From Buchnera aphidicola (Pseudoregma panicola) (lineage in GTDB: Bacteria > Pseudomonadota > Gammaproteobacteria > Enterobacterales > Enterobacteriaceae), in contig NZ_CP135000.1 of the NCBI RefSeq assembly GCF_039376655.1, positions 310,001 to 374,000 of the forward strand: 64,000 nucleotides of DNA, given 5' to 3'. This document shows, in pieces, positions 18,633 to 28,250 of the stretch (position 1 is the first letter of the stretch; every line of letters starts with the position of its first letter). Made by a program: the position numbers and the translations under genes. The notes under the pieces were generated by a model that worked only from the letters and a program-made list of their open reading frames with translations, had not been told where the DNA came from and did no database searches.

Positions 18633-20591
18633 TTAAAATTTTTTATTACTATGTTTGTCAGTACTAATAAATTGTTTTTCTACATTATAGAAAAAATTTT
18701 TAATTAAAAAAAATAAAATAATTATAAAAGAAAAGCTAAACATCCATAAAATTTTCCAAACAGCTGCAAATCCTAATAAAATAGAAAAAATTCCAATATA
18801 AAAACCTATAGAAGTATTTTTAGGCATATTAAAACCATGTTTATTTAAAATATATCCAGCATGTTTAATATGTTTATTTTCCCAAAATTGATCTATATTT
18901 TTTACTTTAGGATAAAAAATAAAATTATAATGTTTTGGAGGAGAAGATGTTGACCATTCTAAAGTTCTACCATCCCATGGATCAGACGAACTAATATCTT
19001 TAATATTTTTTCTTTTAAAAGAAATTATAAATTGAACAATTTGAAATATTATTCCAATAAAAATTAAAATAACTCCTAATAAAGATATTAATAAAAGATT
19101 GTGAAATTCAAAATCTATATTTTGACTTATTCTTCTTGTCATTCCTAAAAAACCTAAAAAATATACTGGAATGAAAGTAACAAAAAAACCTATAATCCAA
19201 AAATAAAAAGATATCTTTCCAAACTTTTCATCTAATGTAAAACCAAACATTTTAGGAAACCAATAATTTATCCCAGCAAAACATCCAAATACTACACCTC
19301 CTATAATTACATTATGAAAATGAGCTACTAGAAATAAACTATTATGTAAAATAAAATCTGCAGCAGGCAATGATAATATAACTCCGGACATACCTCCTAT
19401 AGAAAATGTTATTATAAATCCAATAGTCCACAACATAGAAGAATGCATTTTTATATTTCCTTTATACATAGTAAATATCCAATTAAATACTTTTACTCCA
19501 GTAGGAATTGCTATTATCATAGTAGCTATTCCGAAAAAAGTGTTTACATTGTATCCAGAACCCATAGTAAAAAAATGATGAGCCCATACTATAAAAGATA
19601 ATAATGTAATAGATAAACTAGCCCATACTAATGAATTATAACCAAATAAACTTTTTCTTGAAAAAGTAGCAACTATTTCTGAAAATATTCCAAAAGCTGG
19701 CAAAATTAAAATATATACTTCAGGATGTCCCCAAATCCAAATTAAATTTATGTACATCATAGGATTTCCACCTAAATCATTTGTAAAAATATGAAATCCA
19801 AAATATCTATCTAAAGTAAGTAATAATATTGTTGCTGATAAAACTGGAAACGATGCTACTATTAAAATACTAGAACATAAAGATGTCCAAGTAAATATTG
19901 GCATTTTAAACAATGACATACCAAAAGTACGCATCTTTAAAATAGTAACTATAAAATTTATTCCAGTTAACAAAGTACCTATTCCTGAAATTTGCAAACT
20001 CCATATCCAATAATCTATTCCAACTCCAGGACTATATTTAATTTCTGATAACGGTGGATATGATAACCATCCTGCAGAGGCAAACCTGCCTATAAATAAA
20101 GAAATATTAATTAATGCAGCACCACTTACTGTTAACCAAAAACTTAAATTATTTAAAAATGGAAAAGCTAAATCTCTAGATCCTATTTGAAGAGGAACAA
20201 CAAAGTTCATTAATCCTATTATCAATGGCATAGCAACAAAAAAAATCATTATTACTCCATGAGCAGTAAATATTTGATCGTAATGATAAGCTGGAAGAAA
20301 TCCGCTTTTATTATATATACCTTGCTGGCATGAAGAAAAAAATTGTTGACTTTTCATCATAATAGCATCAACAAATCCTCTAAAAAACATTATTATTCCT
20401 AATATAATATACATTATACCAATTTTTTTATGATCCAAAGAAGTAATCCAATTTTTCCAAATATATTTCCACTTGTTAAATTTATTAATAAAATATAAAA
20501 TAACAAAAAAAAATATAAAAACGAAAAAAAAAGTAAAAATTATTATTGGTTCGTTAATAGGTATATCACCAAAAGTTAAATTTCCTAACAT
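18633..20591 (-). CDS. cyoB: Cytochrome bo3 oxidase subunit I
   Basis: CyoB is the catalytic, proton-pumping subunit, oxidising ubiquinol and reducing oxygen. The product has 652 residues (E. coli 663). The metal ligands are in conserved contexts: [11 protein letters not shown] (low-spin heme), [15 protein letters not shown] (CuB His cross-linked to Tyr), [10 protein letters not shown] (two CuB His) and [12 protein letters not shown] (both heme ligands). The quinol-binding N-terminus [15 protein letters not shown] is also present. With cyoA, C, D and E it shows that aerobic respiration is retained. Confidence 0.98.
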   Translation of the reverse strand: MLGNLTFGDIPINEPIIIFTFFFVFIFFFVILYFINKFNKWKYIWKNWITSLDHKKIGIMYIILGIIMFFRGFVDAIMMKSQQFFSSCQQGIYNKSGFLPAYHYDQIFTAHGVIMIFFVAMPLIIGLMNFVVPLQIGSRDLAFPFLNNLSFWLTVSGAALINISLFIGRFASAGWLSYPPLSEIKYSPGVGIDYWIWSLQISGIGTLLTGINFIVTILKMRTFGMSLFKMPIFTWTSLCSSILIVASFPVLSATILLLTLDRYFGFHIFTNDLGGNPMMYINLIWIWGHPEVYILILPAFGIFSEIVATFSRKSLFGYNSLVWASLSITLLSFIVWAHHFFTMGSGYNVNTFFGIATMIIAIPTGVKVFNWIFTMYKGNIKMHSSMLWTIGFIITFSIGGMSGVILSLPAADFILHNSLFLVAHFHNVIIGGVVFGCFAGINYWFPKMFGFTLDEKFGKISFYFWIIGFFVTFIPVYFLGFLGMTRRISQNIDFEFHNLLLISLLGVILIFIGIIFQIVQFIISFKRKNIKDISSSDPWDGRTLEWSTSSPPKHYNFIFYPKVKNIDQFWENKHIKHAGYILNKHGFNMPKNTSIGFYIGIFSILLGFAAVWKILWMFSFSFIIILFFLIKNFFYNVEKQFISTDKHSNKKF

Positions 20592-20627
20592 TTTATATCA
20601 TCTCCAAAATATAAAAAATTTTTAATA

Positions 20628-21482
20628 TTAATTAATACAATTAAATTTTGAAATAACATTGTTTAATAAATTAGGGCAAACATTAGAAAAATATTCTATT
20701 TCTCTATTCTTTCTGTTAATTTGTAAATTATAAAAATTGTTCATATTTTCTAAAGAATTTTTAGATTTTTTAACATCTTTTATCCAATTAAAAAATTTAT
20801 TATTATTTTCAAAAACTATTACAGAAAATTTCATTCCAGAAAAACCATTTCCACTATAATTTGAAGAAAATCCTTTATATATTCCAGAATGGTTAGCAAT
20901 CAAATATAATTTTGTCTTAGCTCCAGGCATAGTATATATTTGACTTCCTAAATTAGGAATAAAAAAAGAATTCATAACAGTTCCTGAAGTTAAATTAAAT
21001 TTTATAGGAGTATTAATAGGAAAAGAAACTTCATTTATAGTAGCTATTTTATGATTAGGATAAATAAATAACCAACACCAATCTAAAGAAACTACATCAA
21101 TTTCTATAGTCTTGTTAATACTATTAATATTTTTTCTTGGATCTAAACTTTTAGTAGAATTTATAGAAATGATAGATAGAAAAAAAATTATTATTATAGG
21201 TAATATCCATATTATAGATTCTATAATATATGAATCTTTCCAATTAGGATTGTAAATTTTATTTTTATTATTTTCATTATATTTATAAGAAAAATATATT
21301 GTCATAAAAATTACAGGTATTATTACAAATAGCATAGTAAAAAATAAAATAAAAATTAAATGGTTTTCTTCTTCTCTAATATAACTATAATTATGTATAA
21401 AAATTTTAGATCTAATTTCAGAAACTATAAAAACAAAAAATACAAAAAAGATAAATATTAATATATTAAAATTTTTTATCAT
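20628..21482 (-). CDS. cyoA: Cytochrome bo3 oxidase subunit II
   Basis: CyoA (284 residues; E. coli 315) has two N-terminal membrane helices and a periplasmic cupredoxin-like domain with SLDWCWLFIYP, MNSFFIPNLGSQIYTMPG and SGNGFSGMKF; as in quinol oxidases it lacks the CuA ligand set. E. coli CyoA is a lipoprotein processed at a cysteine after its first hydrophobic segment. Here the first 25 residues contain no cysteine, so lipid attachment seems lost. The ribosome-binding site is AAGGAA. First gene of the operon. Confidence 0.96.
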   Translation of the reverse strand: MIKNFNILIFIFFVFFVFIVSEIRSKIFIHNYSYIREEENHLIFILFFTMLFVIIPVIFMTIYFSYKYNENNKNKIYNPNWKDSYIIESIIWILPIIIIFFLSIISINSTKSLDPRKNINSINKTIEIDVVSLDWCWLFIYPNHKIATINEVSFPINTPIKFNLTSGTVMNSFFIPNLGSQIYTMPGAKTKLYLIANHSGIYKGFSSNYSGNGFSGMKFSVIVFENNNKFFNWIKDVKKSKNSLENMNNFYNLQINRKNREIEYFSNVCPNLLNNVISKFNCIN

Positions 21483-21757
21483 AAAGTTCCTTAAAATATT
21501 TTTAAAAAAAATATAAAAATTTTAAAAAAAATATAATTAATAATATAAAATATATAACAATTATATAAAAATATTAAAAAAAATATAACTTTTAAAAATA
21601 AAAACATTTTTTAATAATAATTAATAAGAATATTATTATTTTTATAATAAAACAAAATAATTCTATTATTTATATACAATTATTTATTATTTTGATCTAA
21701 ACAAAAAATAATTGTATATTAAAAATTAATTAAAAAATTAAATTTTTAACTAAAAAC
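21483..21757. other. Divergent intergenic region between cyoA and clpP
   Basis: These 275 bases hold no gene. In E. coli bolA and tig lie between cyo and clpP; no remnant of either is readable here. The clpP side carries a predicted promoter and a 14-base inverted repeat (21672-21685 and 21706-21719). The cyo promoter must lie nearer 21500-21660, but no pair of boxes stands out. Confidence 0.55.
21692..21720 (+). promoter_or_regulatory. Predicted clpP promoter overlapping an inverted repeat
   Basis: TTGATC (21692-21697) and TATATT (21715-21720) are 17 bases apart, 37 bases before the clpP ATG. The -10 box lies in the right arm of a perfect 14-base inverted repeat whose left arm is 21672-21685. 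Confidence 0.4.
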
Positions 21758-22369
21758 ATGTTTAAAATAAATAATGAAAATAATTCAACAATAATACCTA
21801 CTGTAATTGAAAAAACTAGTAGAGGAGATAGAGCATATGATATTTATTCTAGACTTTTAAAAGAAAGAATAATTTTTTTAACAGGAACTATAGATGATAA
21901 CTTATCAAATAATATAATATCTCAACTACTTTTTTTAGAATCTAAAAATATTAAAAAAGAAATTTATTTATATATAAATTCCCCTGGTGGATTAATAACT
22001 TCTGGTATGTCTATATATGATACTATGCAATTTATAAAACCAGATGTAAATACAATATGCATAGGTCAAGCTTGTTCTATGGGTGCTTTTATATTAACAA
22101 CTGGAACTCATGGAAAAAGATTTTCATTACCTAATTCAAGAATTATGATACATCAACCGATTGGGCAATATAAAGGGCAAGCTTCAGATATAGAAATACA
22201 TGCTAATGAAATAATATTAATTAAAAAAAAAATAAATAAAATAATGTCTGAACATACAGGAAAAAATATTAAAGATATAGAAAAAGATACAGAAAGAGAT
22301 TATTTCTTGTCTGCTAAACAAGCATTAAAATATGGATTAATAGATTCTATATTAAAAAAAAGAAAATAA
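21758..22369 (+). CDS. clpP: ATP-dependent Clp protease proteolytic subunit
   Basis: ClpP is the serine peptidase barrel of ClpXP. The product has 203 residues (E. coli precursor 207). The catalytic triad is complete: Ser107 in GQACSMGAF, His132 in RIMIHQPIG, and Asp181 in EKDTERD, each four positions below the E. coli precursor numbering. The start matches the family N-terminus with a short propeptide before [16 protein letters not shown]. It lies 40 bases upstream of clpX. Confidence 0.98.
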   Translation: MFKINNENNSTIIPTVIEKTSRGDRAYDIYSRLLKERIIFLTGTIDDNLSNNIISQLLFLESKNIKKEIYLYINSPGGLITSGMSIYDTMQFIKPDVNTICIGQACSMGAFILTTGTHGKRFSLPNSRIMIHQPIGQYKGQASDIEIHANEIILIKKKINKIMSEHTGKNIKDIEKDTERDYFLSAKQALKYGLIDSILKKRK

Positions 22370-22409
22370 CATAAAAAAATAAAAAAATTTTTAAATAAAG
22401 GAATAACAT

Positions 22410-23660
22410 ATGAAAGAAAAAAAAAATAATTATACAAAAAAAAAATTATACTGTTCTTTTTGTAACAAAAATCAAAAAGAAACAAAAAAAATGATTATAG
22501 GAATATATTCTTGTATATGTAATGAATGCATAAACTCATTTTCAAAAATAATAAAAAAAGAAAAAAAAACAAAAAAAAAAAAAAAAAATATAAAAAAATA
22601 TACTCCAGAAAATATAAAAAAAAAATTAGATAAATATATAGTAGGACAAAAAAAAGCAAAAAAAATATTATCTGTTGCTGTATATAATCATTATAAAAAA
22701 AATAAATATATGAAAGTAAATAGCAAAAAAAAAATAAAAATAGATAAAAGTAATATTTTATTAATAGGACCAACAGGAAGCGGAAAAACTTTATTAGCAA
22801 AAACTTTATCTAAAATAATAAATGTACCATTTATAATAGCAGATGCAACAACTTTAACTGAAGCTGGATATGTAGGAGAAGATGTAGAAAATATAATATA
22901 TAGGTTGTTGCAAAGTTGTAATTTTAATGTTAAAAAAGCTGAATTAGGAATAATATATATTGATGAAATAGATAAAATATCTAAAAAATCAGAAAATTTA
23001 TCTATTACTAGAGATGTATCAGGAGAGGGTGTTCAACAATCTTTACTTAAAATAATAGAAGGAACAGACGCATTAATATCTCCAAGTGGTGGAAGAAAAC
23101 ATCCTGATCAAAAATTGATAAAAGTAAATACTTCAAAAATACTTTTTATTTTTGGTGGAACATTTTCAGGAATAAAAAAAATTATTTTGAATAGAACAAA
23201 AAAAAAAAATAATTTTGGATTCAATAAAATAAAAATAAAAACAAAAAAAATAAATAAAAAAAATATATTAGAAAAAATAAATACAAAAGATCTTATAAAA
23301 TTTGGACTTATACCAGAATTTATAGGAAGAATAGCTATTATAACAGTATTAAAAAAATTAAAAAAAAAAGATTTAATAAAAATATTATATGAACCTAAAA
23401 ATTCTTTAATAAAACAATACAAAGAATTATTCAAAATGGAAAAAATAAAATTAAAATTTTCAAAAAAAGCTATAAAAGAAATAGCAAAAAAATCTATTTC
23501 TATAAAAACCGGTTCTAGAGGACTTAGATTGATATTAGAAAAAATATTGTTAAACGTTATGTATGACATACCATCAAAAAAAAACATAAAAAAAATAATA
23601 ATTAATAAATCAGTTATAAATAGAAGATCCTTACCAATATTAATAACTAAAAAAATATAA
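22410..23660 (+). CDS. clpX: Clp protease ATP-binding subunit ClpX
   Basis: ClpX is the AAA+ unfoldase feeding ClpP. The product has 416 residues (E. coli 424). The N-terminal zinc domain keeps Cys15, Cys18, Cys37 and Cys40. Walker A is GPTGSGKT (120-127), Walker B IIYIDEID, pore loop GYVG (153-156), and the RKH loop follows at GGRKH. The ClpP-docking loop, IGF in E. coli, reads FGF (269-271). The linker after the zinc domain contains an A18 run (22571-22588), still in frame. TAAAGGA is the ribosome-binding site. Confidence 0.97.
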   Translation: MKEKKNNYTKKKLYCSFCNKNQKETKKMIIGIYSCICNECINSFSKIIKKEKKTKKKKKNIKKYTPENIKKKLDKYIVGQKKAKKILSVAVYNHYKKNKYMKVNSKKKIKIDKSNILLIGPTGSGKTLLAKTLSKIINVPFIIADATTLTEAGYVGEDVENIIYRLLQSCNFNVKKAELGIIYIDEIDKISKKSENLSITRDVSGEGVQQSLLKIIEGTDALISPSGGRKHPDQKLIKVNTSKILFIFGGTFSGIKKIILNRTKKKNNFGFNKIKIKTKKINKKNILEKINTKDLIKFGLIPEFIGRIAIITVLKKLKKKDLIKILYEPKNSLIKQYKELFKMEKIKLKFSKKAIKEIAKKSISIKTGSRGLRLILEKILLNVMYDIPSKKNIKKIIINKSVINRRSLPILITKKI

Positions 23661-23726
23661 AAACTTTTCTATCATATAAAAAATATTTAAATTATTTATT
23701 AATATTTTTTGTTAATAAAAAAAAAT

Positions 23727-23757
23727 AAAAATCATGCCAAAATTCTCAGATTTTTTT
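23727..23757 (+). terminator. Possible terminator after clpX
   Basis: AAAAATC (23727-23733) pairs with GATTTTT (23749-23755) around a 15-base loop and runs into a T tract, 66 bases after clpX. The stem is weak, but the T tract and position before the lon promoter fit. Confidence 0.3.
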
Positions 23758-23786
23758 ATATTAAAAACTAATTTTTTTTTAAAATG

Positions 23787-23814
23787 TTGATGTATATCAT
23801 TAATACTATAGAAT
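23787..23814 (+). promoter_or_regulatory. Predicted lon promoter
   Basis: TTGATG (23787-23792) and TAGAAT (23809-23814) are 16 bases apart, with the lon ATG 27 bases further on. It looks like a vegetative sigma-70 promoter; I do not see a heat-shock sigma-32 pattern. Confidence 0.45.
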
Positions 23815-23841
23815 AATTATTAAAACTAAGAGAGAAAATAT

Positions 23842-26199
23842 ATGAATTCTGAGCCTAATAAAAAAATGCAAATATCTTTGTTGCCGCTTAGAGATATAGT
23901 AGTATATCCAAACATGATAATATCATTATTTATTGGAAGAAAAAAATCAATAAAATGCATAAATAAAATTGTAAAAAATAAAGAAAAAATATTTTTGCTT
24001 ACGCAAAAAGATCCAAATATAGAAAAACCTAAAGAAAAAGATTTGTTTAAAATAGGAACTGTTGCAAAAATATTACAAATTTTAAAATTACCTAATGGAA
24101 CAATAAAAATTTTAGCAGAGGGATTAAAAAGAGCAAAAATTTGTTCATTAAAAAAAAATAAAGAATATTTTTTAGCAAAAATAAAGTTTATAAAAGATAA
24201 TGCAAAAAAAGATAAAGAAAGCAAAGTTTTAATAAATACTTCTATAAAAAAATTTGAAGAATATATAAAACTAAACAAATTAATACAAGTAGACATACTA
24301 AACAATATAAAAAAAATAAAAAATATAGAAAAATTATCAGATACAATTGCTTCATATATAAATTTAAAAATAAAAGATAAACAAAATATATTAGAAATGT
24401 CTAATTCTAAAAAAAGATTAGAACATATTATGGTAATAATGGAATCTGAAATTAATATTCTAAAAATAGAAAAAAAAATAAGAAATAGAGTAAAAAGACA
24501 AATGGAAAAAAGTCAAAAAGAATATTATTTAAATGAACAAATGAAAGCTATACAAAAAGAATTAAATAAAACAGATAATGAATATGATGAAGAAAAAATA
24601 TTGTTAAAAAAAATATCATTGATAAAAGCTCCAAAAGAAATAAAAAATAAAATAAAAATAGAACTAAAAAAACTTAAGACAATGCCGTATATGTCATCAG
24701 AATCAGCAGTTATAAAAAGTTATATAGATTGGATTATACAAATTCCATGGACTAAAAGAGGAAAAATAAAAAGAAATTTATTAGCAGCGAAAAAAATTTT
24801 AGATAAAGATCATTATGGATTAAAAAAAGTAAAAGAAAGAGTAATAGAATATTTGGCTGTACAATCTAGATCAAAAAAAATTAATGGACCTATTCTATGT
24901 TTAGTTGGACCTCCAGGTGTAGGAAAAACGTCTTTAGGTCAATCTATAGCAAAAGCTACTGGAAGAAAATATGTAAAAATGTCTTTAGGAGGTATAAGAG
25001 ATGAAGCAGAAATAAGAGGACATAGAAAAACATATGTAGGTTCCATGCCTGGCAAAATAATTCAAAAAATGTCAAAAGTAGGAGTAAAAAATCCTTTATT
25101 TTTATTAGATGAAATAGATAAAATTTCATATGACAATAGAACAGATCCATATTCAGCTTTATTAGAAGTTTTAGATCCAGAACAAAATTTTGCATTTAAT
25201 GATCATTATCTAGAAATAGACTATGATCTGTCAGAAGTAATGTTTATAGCAACTTCAAATACTCTAGATATACCATATGCTTTATTAGATAGAATGGAAA
25301 TATTAAGATTATCTGGATATACAGAAGAAGAAAAATTAAATATAGCAAACAAACATCTTATACCTAAACAAATAAAAAAAAACATATTAAAAAAAAATGA
25401 GATAGAAATAGAAAAAAACATATTACCTAAAATAATAAGACACTATACAAAAGAAGCTGGAATAAGAAATTTAGAAAGAGAAATATCTAAAATATGTAGA
25501 AAAGTAGTAAAAAATTTAATATTAAATAAAAAAATAAAAAAAATTAAAATAAATAATAAAAATATAAAAAAATATTTAGGCATTAAAAAATTTGATTATG
25601 GAAAAACTTCTAAAGTAGATAAAATAGGACAAGTTTCAGGTTTAGCTTGGACTGAAGTAGGAGGAGAATTATTAAATATAGAGGCAGCTTGTGTACCTGG
25701 AAAAGGTAAACTTACTTATACTGGATCTTTAGGTAATGTAATGAAAGAATCTATACAAGCAGCATTAATAATAATAAGATCACAATCAAAAAAATTAGGA
25801 ATAAAAAATAGTTTTTATGAAGATCATGACATACATGTACATGTTCCAGATGGAGCTACTCCAAAAGATGGACCTAGTGCAGGAATTTCTATGTATACTG
25901 CTATAACATCATGTTTAACAAAAAATCCAGTAAAATCCAATATAGCAATGACAGGTGAAATTACTTTACAAGGTAAAATATTAAATATAGGAGGATTAAA
26001 AGAAAAACTGTTAGCTGCTCATAGAGGAGGTATAAAAAATGTATTAATACCTTATGAAAACAAAAGAGATTTAGAAAAAATACCAAAAAATATCTTGTCA
26101 GGATTAAAAATATATAAATTAAAAGAAGTAGAAGAAGTATTAATTTTATCATTAAAAAATTTTCCATATAAAAATTTTAAAAATGCGAAAAAAAAATAA
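23842..26199 (+). CDS. lon: ATP-dependent protease Lon
   Basis: Lon combines an AAA+ unfoldase and a serine-lysine protease, degrading misfolded proteins. The product has 785 residues (E. coli 784). The N-terminal substrate domain begins SLLPLRDIVVYPNMI. Walker A GPPGVGKTS is at about residue 356 and Walker B LFLLDEIDKIS follows. The catalytic Ser679 sits in KDGPSAG, and Lys722 in GGLKEKLLAAHRGG. AGAGAGAA is the probable ribosome-binding site. It follows clpP-clpX as in E. coli, with its own predicted promoter. Confidence 0.98.
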   Translation: MNSEPNKKMQISLLPLRDIVVYPNMIISLFIGRKKSIKCINKIVKNKEKIFLLTQKDPNIEKPKEKDLFKIGTVAKILQILKLPNGTIKILAEGLKRAKICSLKKNKEYFLAKIKFIKDNAKKDKESKVLINTSIKKFEEYIKLNKLIQVDILNNIKKIKNIEKLSDTIASYINLKIKDKQNILEMSNSKKRLEHIMVIMESEINILKIEKKIRNRVKRQMEKSQKEYYLNEQMKAIQKELNKTDNEYDEEKILLKKISLIKAPKEIKNKIKIELKKLKTMPYMSSESAVIKSYIDWIIQIPWTKRGKIKRNLLAAKKILDKDHYGLKKVKERVIEYLAVQSRSKKINGPILCLVGPPGVGKTSLGQSIAKATGRKYVKMSLGGIRDEAEIRGHRKTYVGSMPGKIIQKMSKVGVKNPLFLLDEIDKISYDNRTDPYSALLEVLDPEQNFAFNDHYLEIDYDLSEVMFIATSNTLDIPYALLDRMEILRLSGYTEEEKLNIANKHLIPKQIKKNILKKNEIEIEKNILPKIIRHYTKEAGIRNLEREISKICRKVVKNLILNKKIKKIKINNKNIKKYLGIKKFDYGKTSKVDKIGQVSGLAWTEVGGELLNIEAACVPGKGKLTYTGSLGNVMKESIQAALIIIRSQSKKLGIKNSFYEDHDIHVHVPDGATPKDGPSAGISMYTAITSCLTKNPVKSNIAMTGEITLQGKILNIGGLKEKLLAAHRGGIKNVLIPYENKRDLEKIPKNILSGLKIYKLKEVEEVLILSLKNFPYKNFKNAKKK

Positions 26200-26205
26200 A
26201 ATAAT

Positions 26206-26228
26206 GCTGGCAAAAAATGATTGCCAGC
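26206..26228 (+). terminator. GC-rich hairpin after lon
   Basis: GCTGGCAA (26206-26213) and TTGCCAGC (26221-26228) form a perfect eight-pair stem with five G-C pairs and a seven-base loop, six bases after the lon stop. No T tract follows, so it may be a transcript-end stabiliser or degraded terminator. G-C pairs are very rare in non-coding DNA here, implying selection. Confidence 0.5.
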
Positions 26229-26306
26229 CTAGTTAATAAAAATATGCAAGATATATGATAAAATATTAAAAAAAACATGTTTTTATTTTTTTTTAAATCA
26301 AATAAA

Positions 26307-26381
26307 ATGATAAAAAATTTTTTAGCAAAAGTAATTATAATAATTATAATTATATCATTTGTAATTAATAATTTTTTGTAA
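26307..26381 (+). pseudogene. ppiD: Probable ppiD remnant (N-terminal membrane anchor only)
   Basis: The 24-codon frame MIKNFLAKVIIIIIIISFVI, ending NNFL, resembles the start of PpiD, whose N-terminal anchor in E. coli reads LVLKIIFGIIIVSFIL. PpiD is a periplasmic folding factor of about 620 residues, located after lon (and hupB) in E. coli and between lon and mdlA in other Buchnera. Nothing after the stop resembles the rest. A hydrophobic reading can arise by chance from A/T-rich DNA, so position carries much of the weight. Confidence 0.4.
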
Positions 26382-26481
26382 TTATTAATTTTTATAAAAT
26401 TAAAAATTTAATTAAAAATATAATATAATTACTATAAAAATAAAATTAATATGAAAACAAATTTTAAAAACAGGATATTTT

Positions 26482-28242
26482 GTGCAACTATTTTATAAAC
26501 TAAATTGGTATTTTTTAAAAGAATGGAAAAAATATATTAGCGCTATAATTCTTCTTATTACAATATCTTTATTACAACTAATACCACCAAAATTAATGGG
26601 AACATTAATAGATACTATTGTAAAAAAAAAACATTCGAGTGATAAAATTTTTTATATAGTAATTTCAATATTTATTATATCTACTATAGTATACATATTA
26701 AGATATATGTGGAGAGTATTGTTGTTTGGAGCGTCTTATAAATTAGCTATAAATCTTAGAAGTAAAATATACAAATTTTTAAGTATACAAAACTCTGATT
26801 TTTATTTAAAAAATAAAACTGGAGATTTAATGGCTAAATCTACTAACGATGTAGATAGAGTAGTATCTGCTGCAGGTGAAGGAGTATTAACATTAGTAGA
26901 TTCTATAGTAATAGGATCATTAGTATTATTAGTAATGATATTTCAAATAAATTTTTATTTAACTATAATATCATTGCTGCCAATGCCAATAATGGCTTAT
27001 ATAGTAAAAAAATATGGAGAAAAATTACATAAAAAATTTAAAAAATCTCAAAATGCATTTTCACTTTTAAACAATAATACACAAGAAAGTTTAACTAGCA
27101 TAAGAATGATAAGATCATATGGATTAGAAAAAATTAAATTAAAAAAATTTAAAAAAGTAATAAAAAATGTTGGAAAAAAAAATATAGAAGTTTCTAAAGT
27201 AGATGCGCTATTTGATCCTATAATACATATTTCTATTTCTATTTCTAATTTGTTAGCAATAATATTAGGAGGAATATTAGTAATAGAAAACAAAATCACT
27301 CTTGGAGAGCTAACTAGTTTTATTATGTATTTAGGATTAATGATGTGGCCTATGTTAGCTTTAGCTTGGATGTTCAATATAGCAGAAAGAGGAAAAGTGT
27401 CACTACTTAGAATACAAAAAATAATAAATATAAAAAAAGAAAAAAAAAAATCTTTTTTAAACCTGCCTAAATATTACAAAAATTTGAAAATAAAAATATA
27501 TAAATTTTCTTATAAAAATTCTAAAAATATAATTCTAAAAAATATTTATTTTAAAATAAAATTAGGAAATGTTATAGGAATATGTGGACCTATAGGATCA
27601 GGAAAAACTACTTTATTAAATATAATACAAAATAATCTAAATTTAATAAAAGGAAAAGTACTTTATAATAATGTATGTATAAAAAATATTAAAAAAGAAG
27701 AATGGAAATCTAATTTGTCAGTAGTAAATCAAAATAATTTTTTATTTTCAGATACTATAAAAAATAATATTCTAATTGGAAATTTAAATGCTTCTAAAAA
27801 AGAAATAAAAAAAGTTGCAAAATTATCATATATACACAAAGACATATTAGATTTTCCAAAAAAATATGAAACTAAAATAGGAGAAAAAGGAATAATGCTA
27901 TCTGGAGGTCAAAAACAAAGATTATCTATAGCTAGAGCATTACTAACTAATTCCAAAATAATAATTTTAGATGATTCTTTATCTGCAGTAGATGAAAAAA
28001 CTGAAAATAAAATATTAAAAAATTTAAGCAAAAATAAAGAAAAAAATAAAACAATAATATTAGTATCACATAAATTATCTACTTTGATTAATGCTGACAA
28101 AATAATAGTCTTAAAAAACGGTAAAATAGATCAAATTGGAAATCATTATGAATTAATAAAAGATAAAAAATGGTATTATAAAATGTTTAAATATCAACAA
28201 TTGAAAAAAAAATTTAAAAAAGAAACAAACGAAAGAGATTAA
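26482..28242 (+). CDS. mdlA: ABC transporter, MdlA half
   Basis: MdlA is one half of a heterodimeric ABC exporter of unknown substrate. The 586-residue product aligns with E. coli MdlA (590 aa) from QLFYKLNWYFLKEWKKY. About six membrane helices precede the ATPase with Walker A GPIGSGKTT, signature LSGGQKQRLSIARALL, Walker B IIILDDSLSAVD (Asp where a catalytic Glu is usual, as in E. coli MdlA) and switch SHKLS. The start is GTG at 26482, with AGGA at 26472-26475. It is nine bases upstream of mdlB. Confidence 0.96.
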   Translation: MQLFYKLNWYFLKEWKKYISAIILLITISLLQLIPPKLMGTLIDTIVKKKHSSDKIFYIVISIFIISTIVYILRYMWRVLLFGASYKLAINLRSKIYKFLSIQNSDFYLKNKTGDLMAKSTNDVDRVVSAAGEGVLTLVDSIVIGSLVLLVMIFQINFYLTIISLLPMPIMAYIVKKYGEKLHKKFKKSQNAFSLLNNNTQESLTSIRMIRSYGLEKIKLKKFKKVIKNVGKKNIEVSKVDALFDPIIHISISISNLLAIILGGILVIENKITLGELTSFIMYLGLMMWPMLALAWMFNIAERGKVSLLRIQKIINIKKEKKKSFLNLPKYYKNLKIKIYKFSYKNSKNIILKNIYFKIKLGNVIGICGPIGSGKTTLLNIIQNNLNLIKGKVLYNNVCIKNIKKEEWKSNLSVVNQNNFLFSDTIKNNILIGNLNASKKEIKKVAKLSYIHKDILDFPKKYETKIGEKGIMLSGGQKQRLSIARALLTNSKIIILDDSLSAVDEKTENKILKNLSKNKEKNKTIILVSHKLSTLINADKIIVLKNGKIDQIGNHYELIKDKKWYYKMFKYQQLKKKFKKETNERD

Positions 28243-28250
28243 ATTTATAT

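Noticed and set aside
26451-26495. ATG upstream of mdlA as its start
   Set aside because: It is out of frame with mdlA and stops after about 15 codons; the GTG at 26482 has a good ribosome-binding site and matches MdlA.
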